Numbered from the stretch's first letter, positions 19,545 through 29,091 are shown. The stretch: 64,000 nucleotides of DNA from CAWBVG01 sp963792175 (GCA_963792175.1 CAWBVG010000003.1:105674-169673), one strand, 5' to 3'. Numbers and translations: made by a program. Notes: generated by a model from the letters alone, not told the origin.

Positions 19545-19590
19545 CGACCTCCGTCCCTGCTAGCGACCTCCCGCTAGCCTCCGTCGCTAC
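19527..19590. repeat. GCTAGCGACCTCC phrase array between convergent genes
   Basis: Units GACCTCCGTCCCCGCTAGC, GACCTCCGTCCCTGCTAGC and GACCTCCCGCTAGCC. The stop codons of both flanking convergent genes (TAG at 19542 on +, TAG at 19589 on -) are made from the CTAG of these units. Confidence 0.7.
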
Positions 19591-20342
19591 AGCGGTTTCC
19601 GCGCCAGACACAGCAGCGAGCTGCCGAACGGCTCGTCGAACCATCGGAGCCAGAGACTCTCTGCCCTGACGGCAACGGTCAGCAGCGCGTTGAGCGGAGC
19701 GGGCGGGACCGTGATGTCCTGCTCGGTTTCGCCCTCGGCCTTCAGCCCGCGCCGGCGCTGCAGGGCCCGGCCCAGCACCATCGGCAGGAACAACGTGGCG
19801 TTGGTGTACGTGATCCGTTCGACGACGAACCCGGCGGCCTCGAGGCGGCTTCGCAGATCGGCACGGCTGTAGCGGCGCCGTTCCCGGCTGAGCACCGAGT
19901 GGTCGCCCCGCAGGACCTCCATCGCCGCGACATTGACCAGGGCGTATCCGCCGGGCCGGAGCAGCCGATACATTTCTGAGATGGCTGCTCGTTCGTCCCC
20001 GTCCTCGAGGGAGTAGAGGACGTCAAACGACGAGACCAGGTCGAACGCCTCGCTCGGGAAGGGCGCCGCCGTGACCGTCGCACGCGCAAGCCGCGTGCGC
20101 CCGGCCTCGCGGCCAAGGCGCAGACCGACGGCCGACAGGTCGAAGCCGTAGGCGCGGCCGAATCGGGAGAGCAGATCGACGTTGGCGCCGGTGCCGCAAC
20201 CGCAATCGACGAGGCGTGCATCGCGCCGCTCGCCGACCGCACGCTGCAGAAGGGGGGTTACGAAGGCTCGCAGGCCGCGGAACCAGAAGTGACGCGCCTC
20301 GGCGCGCGCGGTGGCGCGCAGCAGATGCTCCACGCGCGGCAT
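19587..20342 (-). CDS. Class I SAM-dependent methyltransferase
   Basis: Intact, 251 residues from ATG 20342 (MPRVEHLL). Motif I LVDCGCGTGANVDLL binds S-adenosylmethionine; FDLVSSFDVLYSLED and MYRLLRPGGYALVNV are motifs II/III of the Methyltransf_11 family. The substrate cannot be told from sequence. The longer open frame to 20588 overlaps the pal promoter and is rejected as the start. It is divergent from the Pal-like gene. Confidence 0.85.
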   Translation of the reverse strand: MPRVEHLLRATARAEARHFWFRGLRAFVTPLLQRAVGERRDARLVDCGCGTGANVDLLSRFGRAYGFDLSAVGLRLGREAGRTRLARATVTAAPFPSEAFDLVSSFDVLYSLEDGDERAAISEMYRLLRPGGYALVNVAAMEVLRGDHSVLSRERRRYSRADLRSRLEAAGFVVERITYTNATLFLPMVLGRALQRRRGLKAEGETEQDITVPPAPLNALLTVAVRAESLWLRWFDEPFGSSLLCLARKPL

Positions 20343-20380
20343 TGTATCGTTTGCGTCACAGCGCCTGACGCTCGATTTAA

Positions 20381-20409
20381 TTGACACCACCAAATCAAGT
20401 TTGTAAGCT
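20381..20409 (+). promoter_or_regulatory. Promoter of the Pal-like gene
   Basis: TTGACA at 20381-20386 and TAAGCT at 20404-20409, spaced by 17 bases, in an A/T-rich stretch unlike its surroundings. AGGAG follows just before the ATG at 20443. Confidence 0.65.
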
Positions 20410-20442
20410 GCAACAAACTTTTCGACAAACGTCAGGAGTGCT

Positions 20443-21022
20443 ATGACTCTTCGTCGACTTGCGTCCGTACCTGGGGCTGAGCCTGGTCCTCGCAGTGGCG
20501 GCAGCCGGCTGCCACAAGAAAGTTCCTCCGCCGGCGCCCGCGGCTCCGCCGCCACCGCCGCCCGCGGCTCCGGTGACGCCGCCGCCACCGCCGCCGCCGC
20601 CGGCCCCGGCGCCAGCGCCGCCGCCGCGCCCGCTCACCGAGGAGGAAATCTTCGCGCGCAAGTCGTTGGCGGACCTGAACGCCGAGCGGCCGCTCGACGA
20701 CGTGTACTTCGATCTCGACAAGTCAGAGATTCGCGATGACGCGAAACCCCGGCTGCAGAAGGACGCCGACTGGATGAAGAAATGGACGAGCACGCAGGTC
20801 AGCGTGGAAGGGCACTGCGACTCGCGCGGCAGCGCCGAGTACAACCTCGCCCTCGGTTCGCGCCGGGCCAACGCCGTCAAGGAGTATCTGACGAACCTCG
20901 GCGTGCCGGCCGGCCGCCTGACCGTCGTCAGCAAGGGCAAGGAACAGCCGGTCTGCAGCGAAGACGGCGAATCCTGCTGGCAGCAGAATCGCCGCGGACA
21001 CTTTGTGATTACGGCGAAGTAG
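20443..21022 (+). CDS. Peptidoglycan-associated lipoprotein (Pal/OmpA-like)
   Basis: Outer-membrane lipoprotein that grips peptidoglycan. AGGAG precedes ATG 20443, but one indel at about 20457 must be corrected to enter the frame RPYLGLSLVLAVAAAGCHKK, where AAAGC is the lipobox. A linker of about 45 residues of Pro/Ala follows, then the OmpA domain: DVYFDLDKSEIRDDAKPRL, VSVEGHCDSRGSAEYNLALG, RRANAVKEYLTNLGVPAGRL (binding residues D and R in the SRGSAEYN...RRA region). It ends GHFVITAK. No Tol genes are adjacent. The very long proline linker is typical of Acidobacteriota Pal proteins. Confidence 0.85.
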
Positions 21023-21110
21023 TCGCGGGCAGGGCAGGACAGGCTGGAAGGGCAGGAAGGGAAGATCATCGTCCCATCCTGCCCATCCCGCCCTATCCGT
21101 GCCCCGCTCA
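21023..21110. repeat. GGGCAGGA / TCCTGCCC inverted phrase array
   Basis: Left arm GGGCAGGGCAGGACAGGCTGG and AGGGCAGGAAGGG, right arm CCCATCCTGCCCATCCCGCC. It lies between the pal stop and the convergent glutaredoxin-like gene and replaces that gene's normal end: the glutaredoxin frame runs on through the array. Split in quoted pieces for length. Confidence 0.6.
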
Positions 21111-21342
21111 GCATCCGCCGCAGGCCGTCCTCCGTCACCCGGTACTTCGCCGCTTTCTTTCCATTCACCAGCAGCACCGGAATCTCGAGACCGTAGAGCG
21201 CCTCCAGCTCCGGGTCGGAGGAGATGTCGATGACCTCGATGGTGGGTACGGGTGTCGACGTTCGTGCGACCCGCTCGACGACCGCTTTCATGTCGTCGCA
21301 GAGGTGGCAGCCGGGGCGCGAGTAGAGGGTGAGCGCGATCAT
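21100..21342 (-). CDS. Glutaredoxin-like thiol-disulfide protein
   Basis: Small thioredoxin-fold protein starting ATG 21342: MIALTLYSRPGCHLCDDMKA with a CxxC (CHLC) active site, then EVIDISSDPELEALYGLEIP (cis-Pro site) and LLVNGKKAAKYRVTEDGLRR. The conserved domain ends at about 21103, near residue 80. No stop occurs there; the frame stays open through the repeat array and the antisense of pal to 20395. I take the end as the domain boundary and infer that the array displaced the stop. It starts 15 bases after pyrD and is probably cotranscribed with pyrK-pyrD. Confidence 0.65.
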
Positions 21343-21357
21343 CGGCGCGACGAGCGC

Positions 21358-22296
21358 TTACGTGCTGATCCAGGCCTGGTCTTTCGCGCGCGTGTCGATC
21401 GATCCGACCAGATCGGATACGGCGCGGATGTCGTGGCGGCGCAGGTAGTCGCCGATGCCGTCGAGCAGGCGCGGCCACAGGCACGGATCGGTGAAATTCG
21501 CGGTCCCGACCTGCACGGCGCCGGCGCCGGCGATGATGAACTCGAGGGCGTCTCTCGCGTCGGCGATGCCGCCCATCCCGATGACGGGAATCTTCACCGC
21601 CTGACGGCATTCGTAGACCATCCGCACCGCAATCGGCCGGATCGCCGGACCGCTCAACCCGCCGACGATGTTCGAAATCTTCGGACGCCGCGTCTCGACG
21701 TCGATGACCATGGCCAGAAACGTGTTGACCAGCGATACCGCGTCGGCGCCGGCATCTTCGGCGGCGCGCGCGAACGACGCGACGTCCGTGACGTTCGGCG
21801 TCAGCTTGGGAATGACCGGCAGCGTCGTGACCTTCCTGACCGCGTTGACGACATCGTAGGTGCCGTTCAGGCTGCAACCGAACTGAATGCCGCCTTCCTT
21901 GATGTTCGGGCACGAGATGTTCAGCTCGATGGCGGCGACGCCCTCGTGTTCGGACAGAATCCGTGACACCTCGACATACTCGTCAAGCGTCGTCCCGCAG
22001 ACGTTGACGAGCACCGTCGCGCGCCGGGCTCGAAGCTCCGGCAGCTTTTCCTCGACGAAGCGGCGGACGCCGATGCCCTGCAACCCAATCGCGTTCAGCA
22101 TGCCGGCCGGCGTCTCGACAATGCGCGGCGCGGGATGGCCCTCGCGTTCCTTGAGAAACAGACCCTTGACCACGATGCCGCCGAGCGACGACAGGTCCAC
22201 GATATCGGCGTACTCGACGCCGTAGCCGAAGCAGCCGCTCGCGGCAATCACCGGGTTCTTCAGCGTGAGCGCGCCAATCCGGACCGATAGATCCAT
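21358..22296 (-). CDS. pyrD: Dihydroorotate dehydrogenase, class 1B catalytic subunit
   Basis: Intact, 312 residues. FMN enzyme oxidising dihydroorotate to orotate, passing electrons via PyrK to NAD+. The start ATG 22296 (MDLSVRIGALTLKNPVIAAS) lies 5 bases after the pyrK stop. The catalytic base is Cys129 in ELNISCPNIKEGG, characteristic of class 1B. FMN motifs: IGMGGIADARDALEFI and GAGAVQVGTANF. An in-frame upstream extension to 22455 overlaps pyrK and is rejected. Confidence 0.93.
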   Translation of the reverse strand: MDLSVRIGALTLKNPVIAASGCFGYGVEYADIVDLSSLGGIVVKGLFLKEREGHPAPRIVETPAGMLNAIGLQGIGVRRFVEEKLPELRARRATVLVNVCGTTLDEYVEVSRILSEHEGVAAIELNISCPNIKEGGIQFGCSLNGTYDVVNAVRKVTTLPVIPKLTPNVTDVASFARAAEDAGADAVSLVNTFLAMVIDVETRRPKISNIVGGLSGPAIRPIAVRMVYECRQAVKIPVIGMGGIADARDALEFIIAGAGAVQVGTANFTDPCLWPRLLDGIGDYLRRHDIRAVSDLVGSIDTRAKDQAWIST

Positions 22297-22301
22297 CTCA
22301 G

Positions 22302-23114
22302 CTACTCCCACCGGATTTGCTCGGCAGGCAGGACCGGTCCGGCGAGGCACGATCGCACGTGATGGAATTGCCCGTCTTCGCCGCGCATGGGGACGACGCA
22401 GCTGTAGCAGCCGCCGAGCCCGCACCCCATCACGCGCTCGACAGAGACCTGACAAGGCCGGCCGTATTTCATGGCGATGCGCGCGGTCGCGGCCAGCATG
22501 CCCTCCGGGCCGCAGGCGTACATCATCACGGGCGCCGAAGCGGCCTGCGACGTCAGACGCCGCTCCAGCGGCGCCGTCACGCGCCCGGACTCTCCGAGGC
22601 TGCCGTCTTCCGTCGTCAGGACCAGCTCGACGTCGCGGTCGCGGAAGAAATCCAGGTAGAAGAGCTCGGCGGCACGGCGCGCCCCGTAGAAAAGCACGGT
22701 CTTCACGCTGCGCGCGCGCAGCGATTCGGCCAACGTGGCGAACGGCGCCAGGCCGACGCCGCCTGCGATCATCCAGGCTTCGGCCGGCGGTTCGACGATG
22801 GTGAACGAACGGCCGAGCGGGCCGAGGCAGGCCATCCGCTGGCCGGCGCGGGCGTCGTAGATCTGCGCGGTCGACGGACCGATCCGCTTGCTGAAAATCG
22901 TGAGGCCGGTCGCCCGTCCGCGCGCGTCGCGCAGGACCTCGAACACGGAGAACGGACGGCGGAGCAGCGGATCGACGCCGGCGCCGGCCTTGATCATGAC
23001 GAACTGGCCCGGTGCCGCCGCCTCGGCGATCGCGGGCGCCGCGAGCGCGAGCACGTTGTAGTCCGCCGACAGCGCGTGATTCGACATCACTTCCGCAGAG
23101 ACGTCGATCGGCAT
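22302..23114 (-). CDS. pyrK: Dihydroorotate dehydrogenase electron-transfer subunit
   Basis: Intact, 270 residues from ATG 23114. FAD/[2Fe-2S] subunit of the class 1B enzyme. The FAD motif is RPFSVFEV (about 53-60), the NAD site is around MIAGGVGLAPFATLAESL, and the iron-sulfur cysteines are in VMGCGLGGCYSCVVP and RSC near the end. The pyrK-pyrD order with a 5-base gap is an operon. The divergent gene at 23138 starts 23 bases away, so the promoters overlap. Confidence 0.93.
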   Translation of the reverse strand: MPIDVSAEVMSNHALSADYNVLALAAPAIAEAAAPGQFVMIKAGAGVDPLLRRPFSVFEVLRDARGRATGLTIFSKRIGPSTAQIYDARAGQRMACLGPLGRSFTIVEPPAEAWMIAGGVGLAPFATLAESLRARSVKTVLFYGARRAAELFYLDFFRDRDVELVLTTEDGSLGESGRVTAPLERRLTSQAASAPVMMYACGPEGMLAATARIAMKYGRPCQVSVERVMGCGLGGCYSCVVPMRGEDGQFHHVRSCLAGPVLPAEQIRWE

Positions 23115-23122
23115 CGCGGCAG

Positions 23123-23128
23123 TATACT
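23123..23128 (+). promoter_or_regulatory. TATACT -10 box close to the start codon
   Basis: TATACT ends 9 bases before the ATG at 23138, so transcription would begin at or within a few bases of the start codon (leaderless or nearly so). No ribosome site is visible between them. Confidence 0.5.
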
Positions 23129-23137
23129 CCGTGCGAA

Positions 23138-24884
23138 ATGCGCTATTTGCGGATGCTCTCCAATTCGGTGGCGGCCGCGTGCGTCGGAACCTCGTACGTC
23201 ATCGTCCTGTTCCTGAATCTCAATCCAGCGCTTCCGCTCGATCCCGCGCATCTCGTCTCCGCTCGTCAAGACTGTCGGGCTGTTCTACGCGGTGCACCTC
23301 ACCGTGATTTGCTACGTCTTCCTCGTCCTGCGGCAGCTGCTCGCGCACGAAGTGTTCTCGCCCGCCTGGATCAGCGTCGGCGTGCTGGTGTGGCTGAGCG
23401 CGGCGTTGTCGGCGGCGGGCGCCGCGCTGATGTGGAGAAACCTCGTCACGTTTTCGCTGGTGCTCGACGAATCGACCGCCGCGGCGCTGGAGCGCAGCAC
23501 GATCGTGCTGGCGCTCACCGCGACCCTCTGCCTGGTGCTGGCGCGGCTTCGCAGCCGTGAACCCGACGCCCGGTGGGCGTGGGCGTTCCTGCTCGTGCTC
23601 ATCGTCGGCGCGTCCGTCGCGGCGCCGCTCGCCTTCCGCGGACCGGGGCGGCCGCCGGTTCTCGAAGCCCGTCCAATCGAGGCGCCGCTCGAATCGACGA
23701 CCGTCGAGCGAAGCGCGCGGGTCACGGTCATCGCGCTCGATGCGGCATCGCTCGATTTGATTACCGGCGCGGCGGCAGAAGGCCGGTTGCCGAATTTCGG
23801 CCGCATTCTCGACACCGGCGCCGTTCGCCATCTGGCGACGCTCCATCCGACGTCGGCCGAGGCGGTCTGGGCGGCGGTCGCGACCGGAAAGCTGCCGCAG
23901 AAAAACGGTGTGCGCTCGAGCGGCTTGTACGAGCTGTCCGGCGGCACGACCGTGCAACTGCTGCCGAACTACTGCTTCGCGCACGGCCTGGCGCGCTTCG
24001 GCTTTCTCGCGGAGCAGCCGTATACGTCCGCGACGTTCAGGACGCGAACACTGTGGAGCATCCTCAGCGTCGACGGGTTCTCGGTGGGCGTCGTCGGATG
24101 GCCGCTCACGAAGCCGGCGCCGCTCGTCCGCGGCTATCTGGTCAGCGACACCTATCATCGTCTCGCCCTGACACCGTCCGGCATCGACGATCCATCGGGC
24201 GTGTACCCGCCGGAGCTCCAGGCGGACGCGCTCGCCACCATGGAGGCGGCGGCCTCAGAAGTGCCGCCGGTCGTCAATGCGTCGCTGGTCGACGAGGGAC
24301 GGCAGGCGACGCCGGAACGGACCGATCGCATCTACGATCGCATCGCGCAGATGCTGGCGCGGACGCGTCCGGCGCAGGTCACCTTGACGCGATATCAGAG
24401 CCTCGATGCGATCGGCCACTACTTCCTGCGCTATGCGATGCCGTCGGAATTCGGCGACGTCACCGACGACGAGCGGCGGCGATTCGGAGCGGTGCTGGAG
24501 CATCATTACGCGATCATCGACGAGACGGTCGGTCGGGCGATGGCGGCGATCGGCCCGGACGATCTGCTGCTGATCGTGTCCGGCTACGGCATGGAGCCGC
24601 TCGGCTTCGCGAAGCGCCTGACCGAGCGGGCGATCGGCGACCCAGACCTCAGCGGCACGCACGACGCGGCGCCGGACGGGTTCCTCATGGCGTATGGCCC
24701 GATGGTGGCGAAAGGGCGCCGGGTGCAGGCGCGCGCCTCGATTCTGGACGTGACGCCGACGGTCCTGTATTTCCTCGGGCTGCCGATCGGCCGCGACATG
24801 GACGGCTTCGCCCAGACGGATCTGTTTCAGCGATCGTTCACGGACGAGCGGCCGATCACCTTCATCCCCACATACGACCGATGA
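23138..24884 (+). CDS. Membrane-anchored alkaline-phosphatase-superfamily protein
   Basis: Starts at ATG 23138 (MRYLRMLSNSVAAACVG); one indel at about 23260 joins the 530-residue frame. Four or so N-terminal helices (TVICYVFLVLRQLLA, WAWAFLLVLIVGASVAA) are followed by a type I phosphodiesterase-like domain: VIALDAASLDLI (first metal Asp), HPTSAEAVWAAVATGKLP (nucleophile region), RYQSLDAIGHYFLRY (Asp/His metal pair) and GTHDAAPDGFLMAYGP (His). The usual SDHG is replaced by SGYGMEP, so one metal pair may be altered. Substrate unknown. Its TGA overlaps the next ATG (ATGA). Confidence 0.75.
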
Positions 24885-26634
24885 CGTTGCGCGCCGGTCC
24901 ACGCGCGCTGGTCCTGTTGACGCTCGCGGCCGCGGCGGGCCTGATCGCATTCTGGGCAAGCTGGAATCGTGACGCCGACACGAGCCGGCTGTCGTGGGTG
25001 GCGACGGCGCACCAGTTCGGCCCCGTCGGGTATCGCGATCCCGCCGGCGCGCTGTCGCCCGACGGGCGCTGGATTGCGTACTCGGAAGGCCGCTTTCTCC
25101 GTGTCCGTTCGGTCGACGGCGGACCGGCGATCGGGTTTCCGCCCGGCGAGGCGCAGATCCGAAACATCGCGTGGAGCCCGGACAACCGCACGATTCTCAC
25201 CGACGGACACCGGACGCAAACCGGTTGGGCGGCGTACGATCGCCTCTCGGGATCGAGGCGCGTGCTGTGGGATAGCCCGGAAGGAACGCCGGATCTTCGA
25301 CAGCTGGCCTGGTCGCCCGACGGCCGGTCGATCGCGGCGGTTGCCAACGGCGACGAGCTGCGAATCCTGTCGCCCTCGCGGAGCGCTGGTGCGCGCGCAG
25401 AAGAACGCGCACCGGATCGCATTTCCCGCCTGGACGCCTGCGCGGCGAAGTCGCCTGTGTCGCAACCGTCGACGGGCGATCGCGGGTGACGATTCCGTGC
25501 GGCGGCGCGGCCGTCCGTACCGATCCGGATCTCGACGTCTACGGCCCAATCGCCTTCGCGCCCGATGGCCGGACGATGTACCTCTCGTTCGCCAACCGCT
25601 CGGGCTTCGTCGATCTGTGGGCCGCGCCGAGCGGCGGCGGCCGGGCCCGCCGCCTGACGTCGTTCGCGCGGGACACCTACGCGCCGTCGGTCGCGGCCGA
25701 CGGGACGGTCCTGTTCAGAGTGCAGAGCTATCGGACGGTCGTCGCTGCCGCGCCAGCCGGAGGCGGCGCCTCGCGCCCGCTCGCGACATTCCAGAGCGAA
25801 ACACCGTCGTGGGCGCCGGATGGACAACGGATCGGCATCACCTACGGCACCTGGCGAAGATTGATAGACGATGCGCATTACCCGGACATCGCGCAGGATG
25901 CGGGCATCATCGGGCCTGCCTATCCCGCGACGCGCCGGCGACCGTCGTGCACGCGTCCGCCTCCGAGGATCAGGCGCTGTGCTGGTCGCCGAACGGCCGC
26001 TGGATTGCCTTTCACTCGCACAAGGATCAGTCCGACGACATCTGGCTGCGGGCGGCGGAAGGCGAGGCGCGTGCCGCAGCGCGTCAGCTTCCTCGGCCGC
26101 GGCACGGAGGCCGGCTGGCCGCGGTGGTCGGCCGATGGCCGATGGGTCCTCTTCGATGGCGACAACCGCACGACGAAGACATCCGTCAGCTGGGTGATCG
26201 GCGTGGACCAGGAAACGGGACGGTTGACGAGCCCGGCGACCGCGATCGACGTGACCGGCGTCAGCGCCGAGGTGAGCCACGCGGAATGGTTGCCCGACAG
26301 CGACCACATCGCGGTGCTCGCCAAGGAAGGGCCCGGGCGTCACGTCATCTACACCGTCTCCCGCGGCGGCGGCCAGGCGCACGTCGTTCACCGCTTCGAG
26401 TCGGAGCATGACGCGCCAGGTCTGGCGGTGTCTCCCGACGGCCGCGATGTGGCATTCATCGCGCCCGCGCCGGATGGATTTTTTCAGGTGTTCAGGATGC
26501 CGATCGCTGGTGGCGTCCCGGCGGCGGTGACCTCAGACCCGTCGCACAAGACGCAGCCGGCCTGGTCGCCTGACGGCCGGCAGATCGCGTTCACGGTGTG
26601 GAGCTACGAGTCTCAGTTCTGGAGACGCCAATGA
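24881..26634 (+). CDS. Secreted/anchored beta-propeller protein (PD40/TolB-like)
   Basis: N-terminal anchor or signal (ALVLLTLAAAAGLIAFWASW) followed by WD40-like PD40 blades recognisable by repeated SPDGR-type motifs: GALSPDGRWIAYSEG, IAWSPDNRTILTD, LAWSPDGRSIAAV, IAFAPDGRTMYLSF, LCWSPNGRWIAFHS, WSADGRWVLFDG, LAVSPDGRDVAFI, AWSPDGRQIAFTV. Three frame changes (about 25410, 25930, 26060) interrupt it. It starts at ATG 24881, overlapping the stop of the phosphatase-like gene, so the two proteins probably work together. The ligand is unknown. Confidence 0.75.
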
Positions 26635-26647
26635 AGCGAACGGCGTC

Positions 26648-26884
26648 TCACCGCGTCGTCGCCGGCACGGCCTTGATCACGCCCTGTGCTTCGACCCACT
26701 CGCCGTTGACGCGGACCATCCAGGTACCGGTCCTTGCTTTTCCGTTCCACCCTTCGGGCCGAAACCCGATGTCATTGCCGGAGATGATCGCCGCGGGGTC
26801 GCGGCGCGTCTGCGCAGAAGCCAGAATGCCAGTCAGCACCAGCGACGCCACCCACAACACGATGACCGTGAACCGACGAACCAT
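26648..26884 (-). CDS. Small exported hypothetical protein
   Basis: Intact 78-residue frame with a clear signal peptide (MVRRFTVIVLWVASLVLTGILASAQ) and a short mature part with Trp-rich GFRPEGWNGKARTGTWMVRV and NGEWVEAQGVIKAV. Probably a small periplasmic protein. I do not recognise the family. It is convergent with the propeller gene (13-base gap) and divergent from 26992. Confidence 0.65.
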   Translation of the reverse strand: MVRRFTVIVLWVASLVLTGILASAQTRRDPAAIISGNDIGFRPEGWNGKARTGTWMVRVNGEWVEAQGVIKAVPATTR

Positions 26885-26991
26885 TCCACACCTCCAGATA
26901 CTCGCGGATTAGGACGGCCGCGTCGGCCAGTTGGTTTGTCCTGAGAGCGAGCGCGGCTGCCCTGACGCGAGTCACAAGCTATCATCGTGTC

Positions 26992-27222
26992 GTGGATGGC
27001 AGCGACCTCAGACGGATTCGTCTGATCACGCTGTATTGCCTGGCTCTACTGTGCGCCGGCCTGATCGCGGCGATTGCGTACTGGTCCGTCCCGCCGTCGT
27101 GTCAGAGCGACCCGCGCGCCATCGCCGGCGAAGTCAAACGGCGCGCGGACGGGAAACTGCTGTATTTCGACGGCACGTGCTGGACCACCAAGCCGATGCC
27201 GCCGCGCGATACGCCGTCTTAA
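26992..27222 (+). CDS. Small single-helix membrane protein, hypothetical
   Basis: 76 residues from GTG 26992, with one N-terminal helix (LITLYCLALLCAGLIAAIAYW) and a short outside part with two cysteines (PPSCQSD, FDGTCWTTKPMPP) that could form a disulfide. No family recognised. Its end runs into the CAGCTTTC repeat array. Confidence 0.55.
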   Translation: MDGSDLRRIRLITLYCLALLCAGLIAAIAYWSVPPSCQSDPRAIAGEVKRRADGKLLYFDGTCWTTKPMPPRDTPS

Positions 27223-27272
27223 GCTTCAGCTTTCAGCTCTCAGCTTTCGGCTGTCAGCTGTCGGCTTTCCGT
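27221..27272. repeat. CAGCTTTCAGCT phrase array
   Basis: Tandem degenerate 7-8-base units: AAGCTTCAGC, TTTCAGCTCT, CAGCTTTCGGCTGTC, AGCTGTCGGC. It is located between the small membrane protein and pyrR and ends just before the TATACT box at 27280-27285, where it may overlap the -35 region. Confidence 0.7.
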
Positions 27273-27279
27273 TCTGAGT

Positions 27280-27285
27280 TATACT
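27280..27285 (+). promoter_or_regulatory. TATACT -10 box upstream of pyrR
   Basis: TATACT 49 bases before the pyrR ATG (27334). The leader between them is too short for a classical PyrR antiterminator/terminator pair, so any PyrR attenuation would have to work differently. No clear -35 hexamer because the repeat array occupies that place. Confidence 0.45.
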
Positions 27286-27333
27286 GCGATCGTTCTCTTT
27301 AACGCGGCCCGGAGAGGCTGCAAAGAGGTGCGG

Positions 27334-27874
27334 ATGCCGATTGTCCTCGACGCTGACCGTATCGGTCGCAGCCTTACCCGCATCGCCCACGAAATCCTCG
27401 AACGCAACGCCGCGCATGGCGGCATCGACGAGCTTGCGCTGGTCGGGATCCGCACGCGCGGCGTGCCGCTGGCCCGGCGGCTCGCCAAGTCGATTCACGA
27501 GATCACCCATCAGGACGTGCCGACCGGCGCTCTCGACATCACGCTGTACCGTGATGACCTGATGCGCACGGCCGTTGGCGCGCAGCCGGTGATCCGCAAG
27601 ACCGAGATTCCGTTTTCAATCGACGACCGGCGGATTCTGCTCGTCGACGATGTGCTGTATACGGGACGGACGATTCGGGCGGCGCTCGACGCGCTGATCG
27701 AATTCGGCCGGCCGCGCGTCATTCAGCTGGTGGTGCTCGTCGACCGCGGACACCGCGAGCTGCCGATCAAGGCCGACTACGTCGGGAAGAACCTGCCGAC
27801 CGTCGCAGACGCAGAGCGTCCAAGTCCATCTGATGGAAGTCGATGGCCGCGACGAAGTGGAGATCATCGGATGA
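27334..27874 (+). CDS. pyrR: Bifunctional pyr operon regulator / uracil phosphoribosyltransferase
   Basis: RNA-binding attenuator of pyr genes that also has uracil phosphoribosyltransferase activity. It starts at ATG 27334 (MPIVLDADRIGRSLTRIAHE). LVGIRTRGVPLARRLA and the PRPP loop RRILLVDDVLYTGRTIRAAL are diagnostic. One indel at about 27810 must be corrected to read the normal end SVQVHLMEVDGRDEVEIIG, giving about 179 residues. The TGA at 27872-27874 overlaps the pyrB ATG (ATGA). Confidence 0.9.
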
Positions 27875-28816
27875 AGAAGGATCTCCTGGGCATCGGCGAC
27901 CTCACCTCCGACGAGATCTATCTCATTCTCGACACCACCGAGGCGATGCGCGAAATCGGCCAGCGGCCGATCAAGAAAGTGCCGACGCCTGCGCGGCAAG
28001 ACCATCGTCAACCTGTTCTACGAGCCGAGCACGCGCACGCGCACGTCGTTCGAAATCGCGGAGAAGCGCCTGAGCGCCGATACGCTGAACATCGCCGCCA
28101 CGACGTCGAGCGCGCAGAAGGGCGAGACGCTCGCCGACACCGCGCTGAACATCGAGGCGATGGCCCCGGACATGATCGTCCTCCGCCACGCCTCGTCGGG
28201 CGCCGGCCACCTGCTGTCGCGGCTCTGCAAGTCGCGCATCATCAACGCCGGCGACGGGATGCACGAGCATCCCACGCAGGCGCTGCTCGACGCCTTTACG
28301 ATCCGCGAGCACAAGAAGCGCCTCGAGGGCCTGAAGGTGACGATCGTCGGCGACCTGCTGCACAGCCGCGTGCTCCGGTCGAACGTGCTGCTCCTCACCA
28401 CGCTCGGCGCCGAGGTCTGGGTCTGCGGGCCGGCGACACTCATCCCGCCCGGTATCGAGCAACTTGGCGTGCACGTGTCGACCGCCATCGACGAAGCGGT
28501 CGCCGACGCCGACGTCATCATGATGCTGCGCATCCAGCAGGAGCGGATGCACGGCGCCTTCTTTCCGTCGACGCGCGAGTACTTCAACACGTTCGGGATG
28601 ACGCGGGCGCGTCTCGCGCACGCGAAGCCCGACGTCATCATCATGCACCCGGGCCCGATGAACCGCGGCGTCGAGATCGCGTCGGACGTCGCCGACGGGC
28701 CGTATTCCGTCATCCTCGAGCAGGTCGCCAACGGCGTCGCGGTACGCATGGCGGTGTTGTATCTGCTCGCGGAGGGCGGAGGGGGACTGAGGAACGGAAC
28801 GGAGGAGACGAGATAA
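27871..28816 (+). CDS. pyrB: Aspartate carbamoyltransferase catalytic subunit
   Basis: Makes N-carbamoyl-aspartate. It starts at ATG 27871 (MKKDLLGIGDLTSDEI); one indel at about 27990 joins the rest. Motifs: carbamoyl-phosphate loop STRTRTSFE, HEHPTQALLDAF, and the aspartate loop HPGPMNRGVEI. Since this enzyme is essential for de novo synthesis and both halves are full and conserved, the indel is probably a sequencing error. The natural C terminus is near LYLLAEGG; the last dozen residues are encoded by a GGGGACTGAGGAACGGAAC-type repeat. No pyrI is present. Confidence 0.92.
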
Positions 28817-29074
28817 CGGGACGGAGAAGACGGAGCGAACGGCTTAACCACAGAGAAACGGAGAAACGGAGATGAAGCGGTACGGCGTTCGCGAGTCGGC
28901 CTGCCGCAGGCGATCGCGACCGGATCATCGTGCAAGGGCTCGTGTTCGTCGATCGATCCGATCGCGCGCGTCGCTCGCGACCCGCGAACCGCCGCCGTCC
29001 GTTCAACCTCTGTTGCTCCGTTGCTCTGTGGTGATCCCGTTCTCTCTGTCTCCTCCGTCCCTCGTCACCTCCGT
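28788..29074. repeat. Inverted ACAGAGAAACGGAG phrase array between pyrB and pyrC
   Basis: Left arm (28788-28874) of units GGAACGGAGGAGACGAG, GGGACGGAGAAGACGGAG and AACCACAGAGAAACGGAGAA. Right arm (29001-29074) of complementary units CCTCTGTTGCTCCGTTGC, TCTGTGGTGATCCCGTTCTC and TCTGTCTCCTCCGTCCCTC. Between the arms (28875-29000) are 126 bases in which I see no gene. Confidence 0.7.
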
Positions 29075-29091
29075 TGGCCGGCGGGAGCACA

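Noticed and set aside
27286..27333. PyrR attenuator (antiterminator/terminator) before pyrR
   Set aside because: The leader is only about 48 bases with no visible stem pair and T run, so a classical attenuator does not fit.
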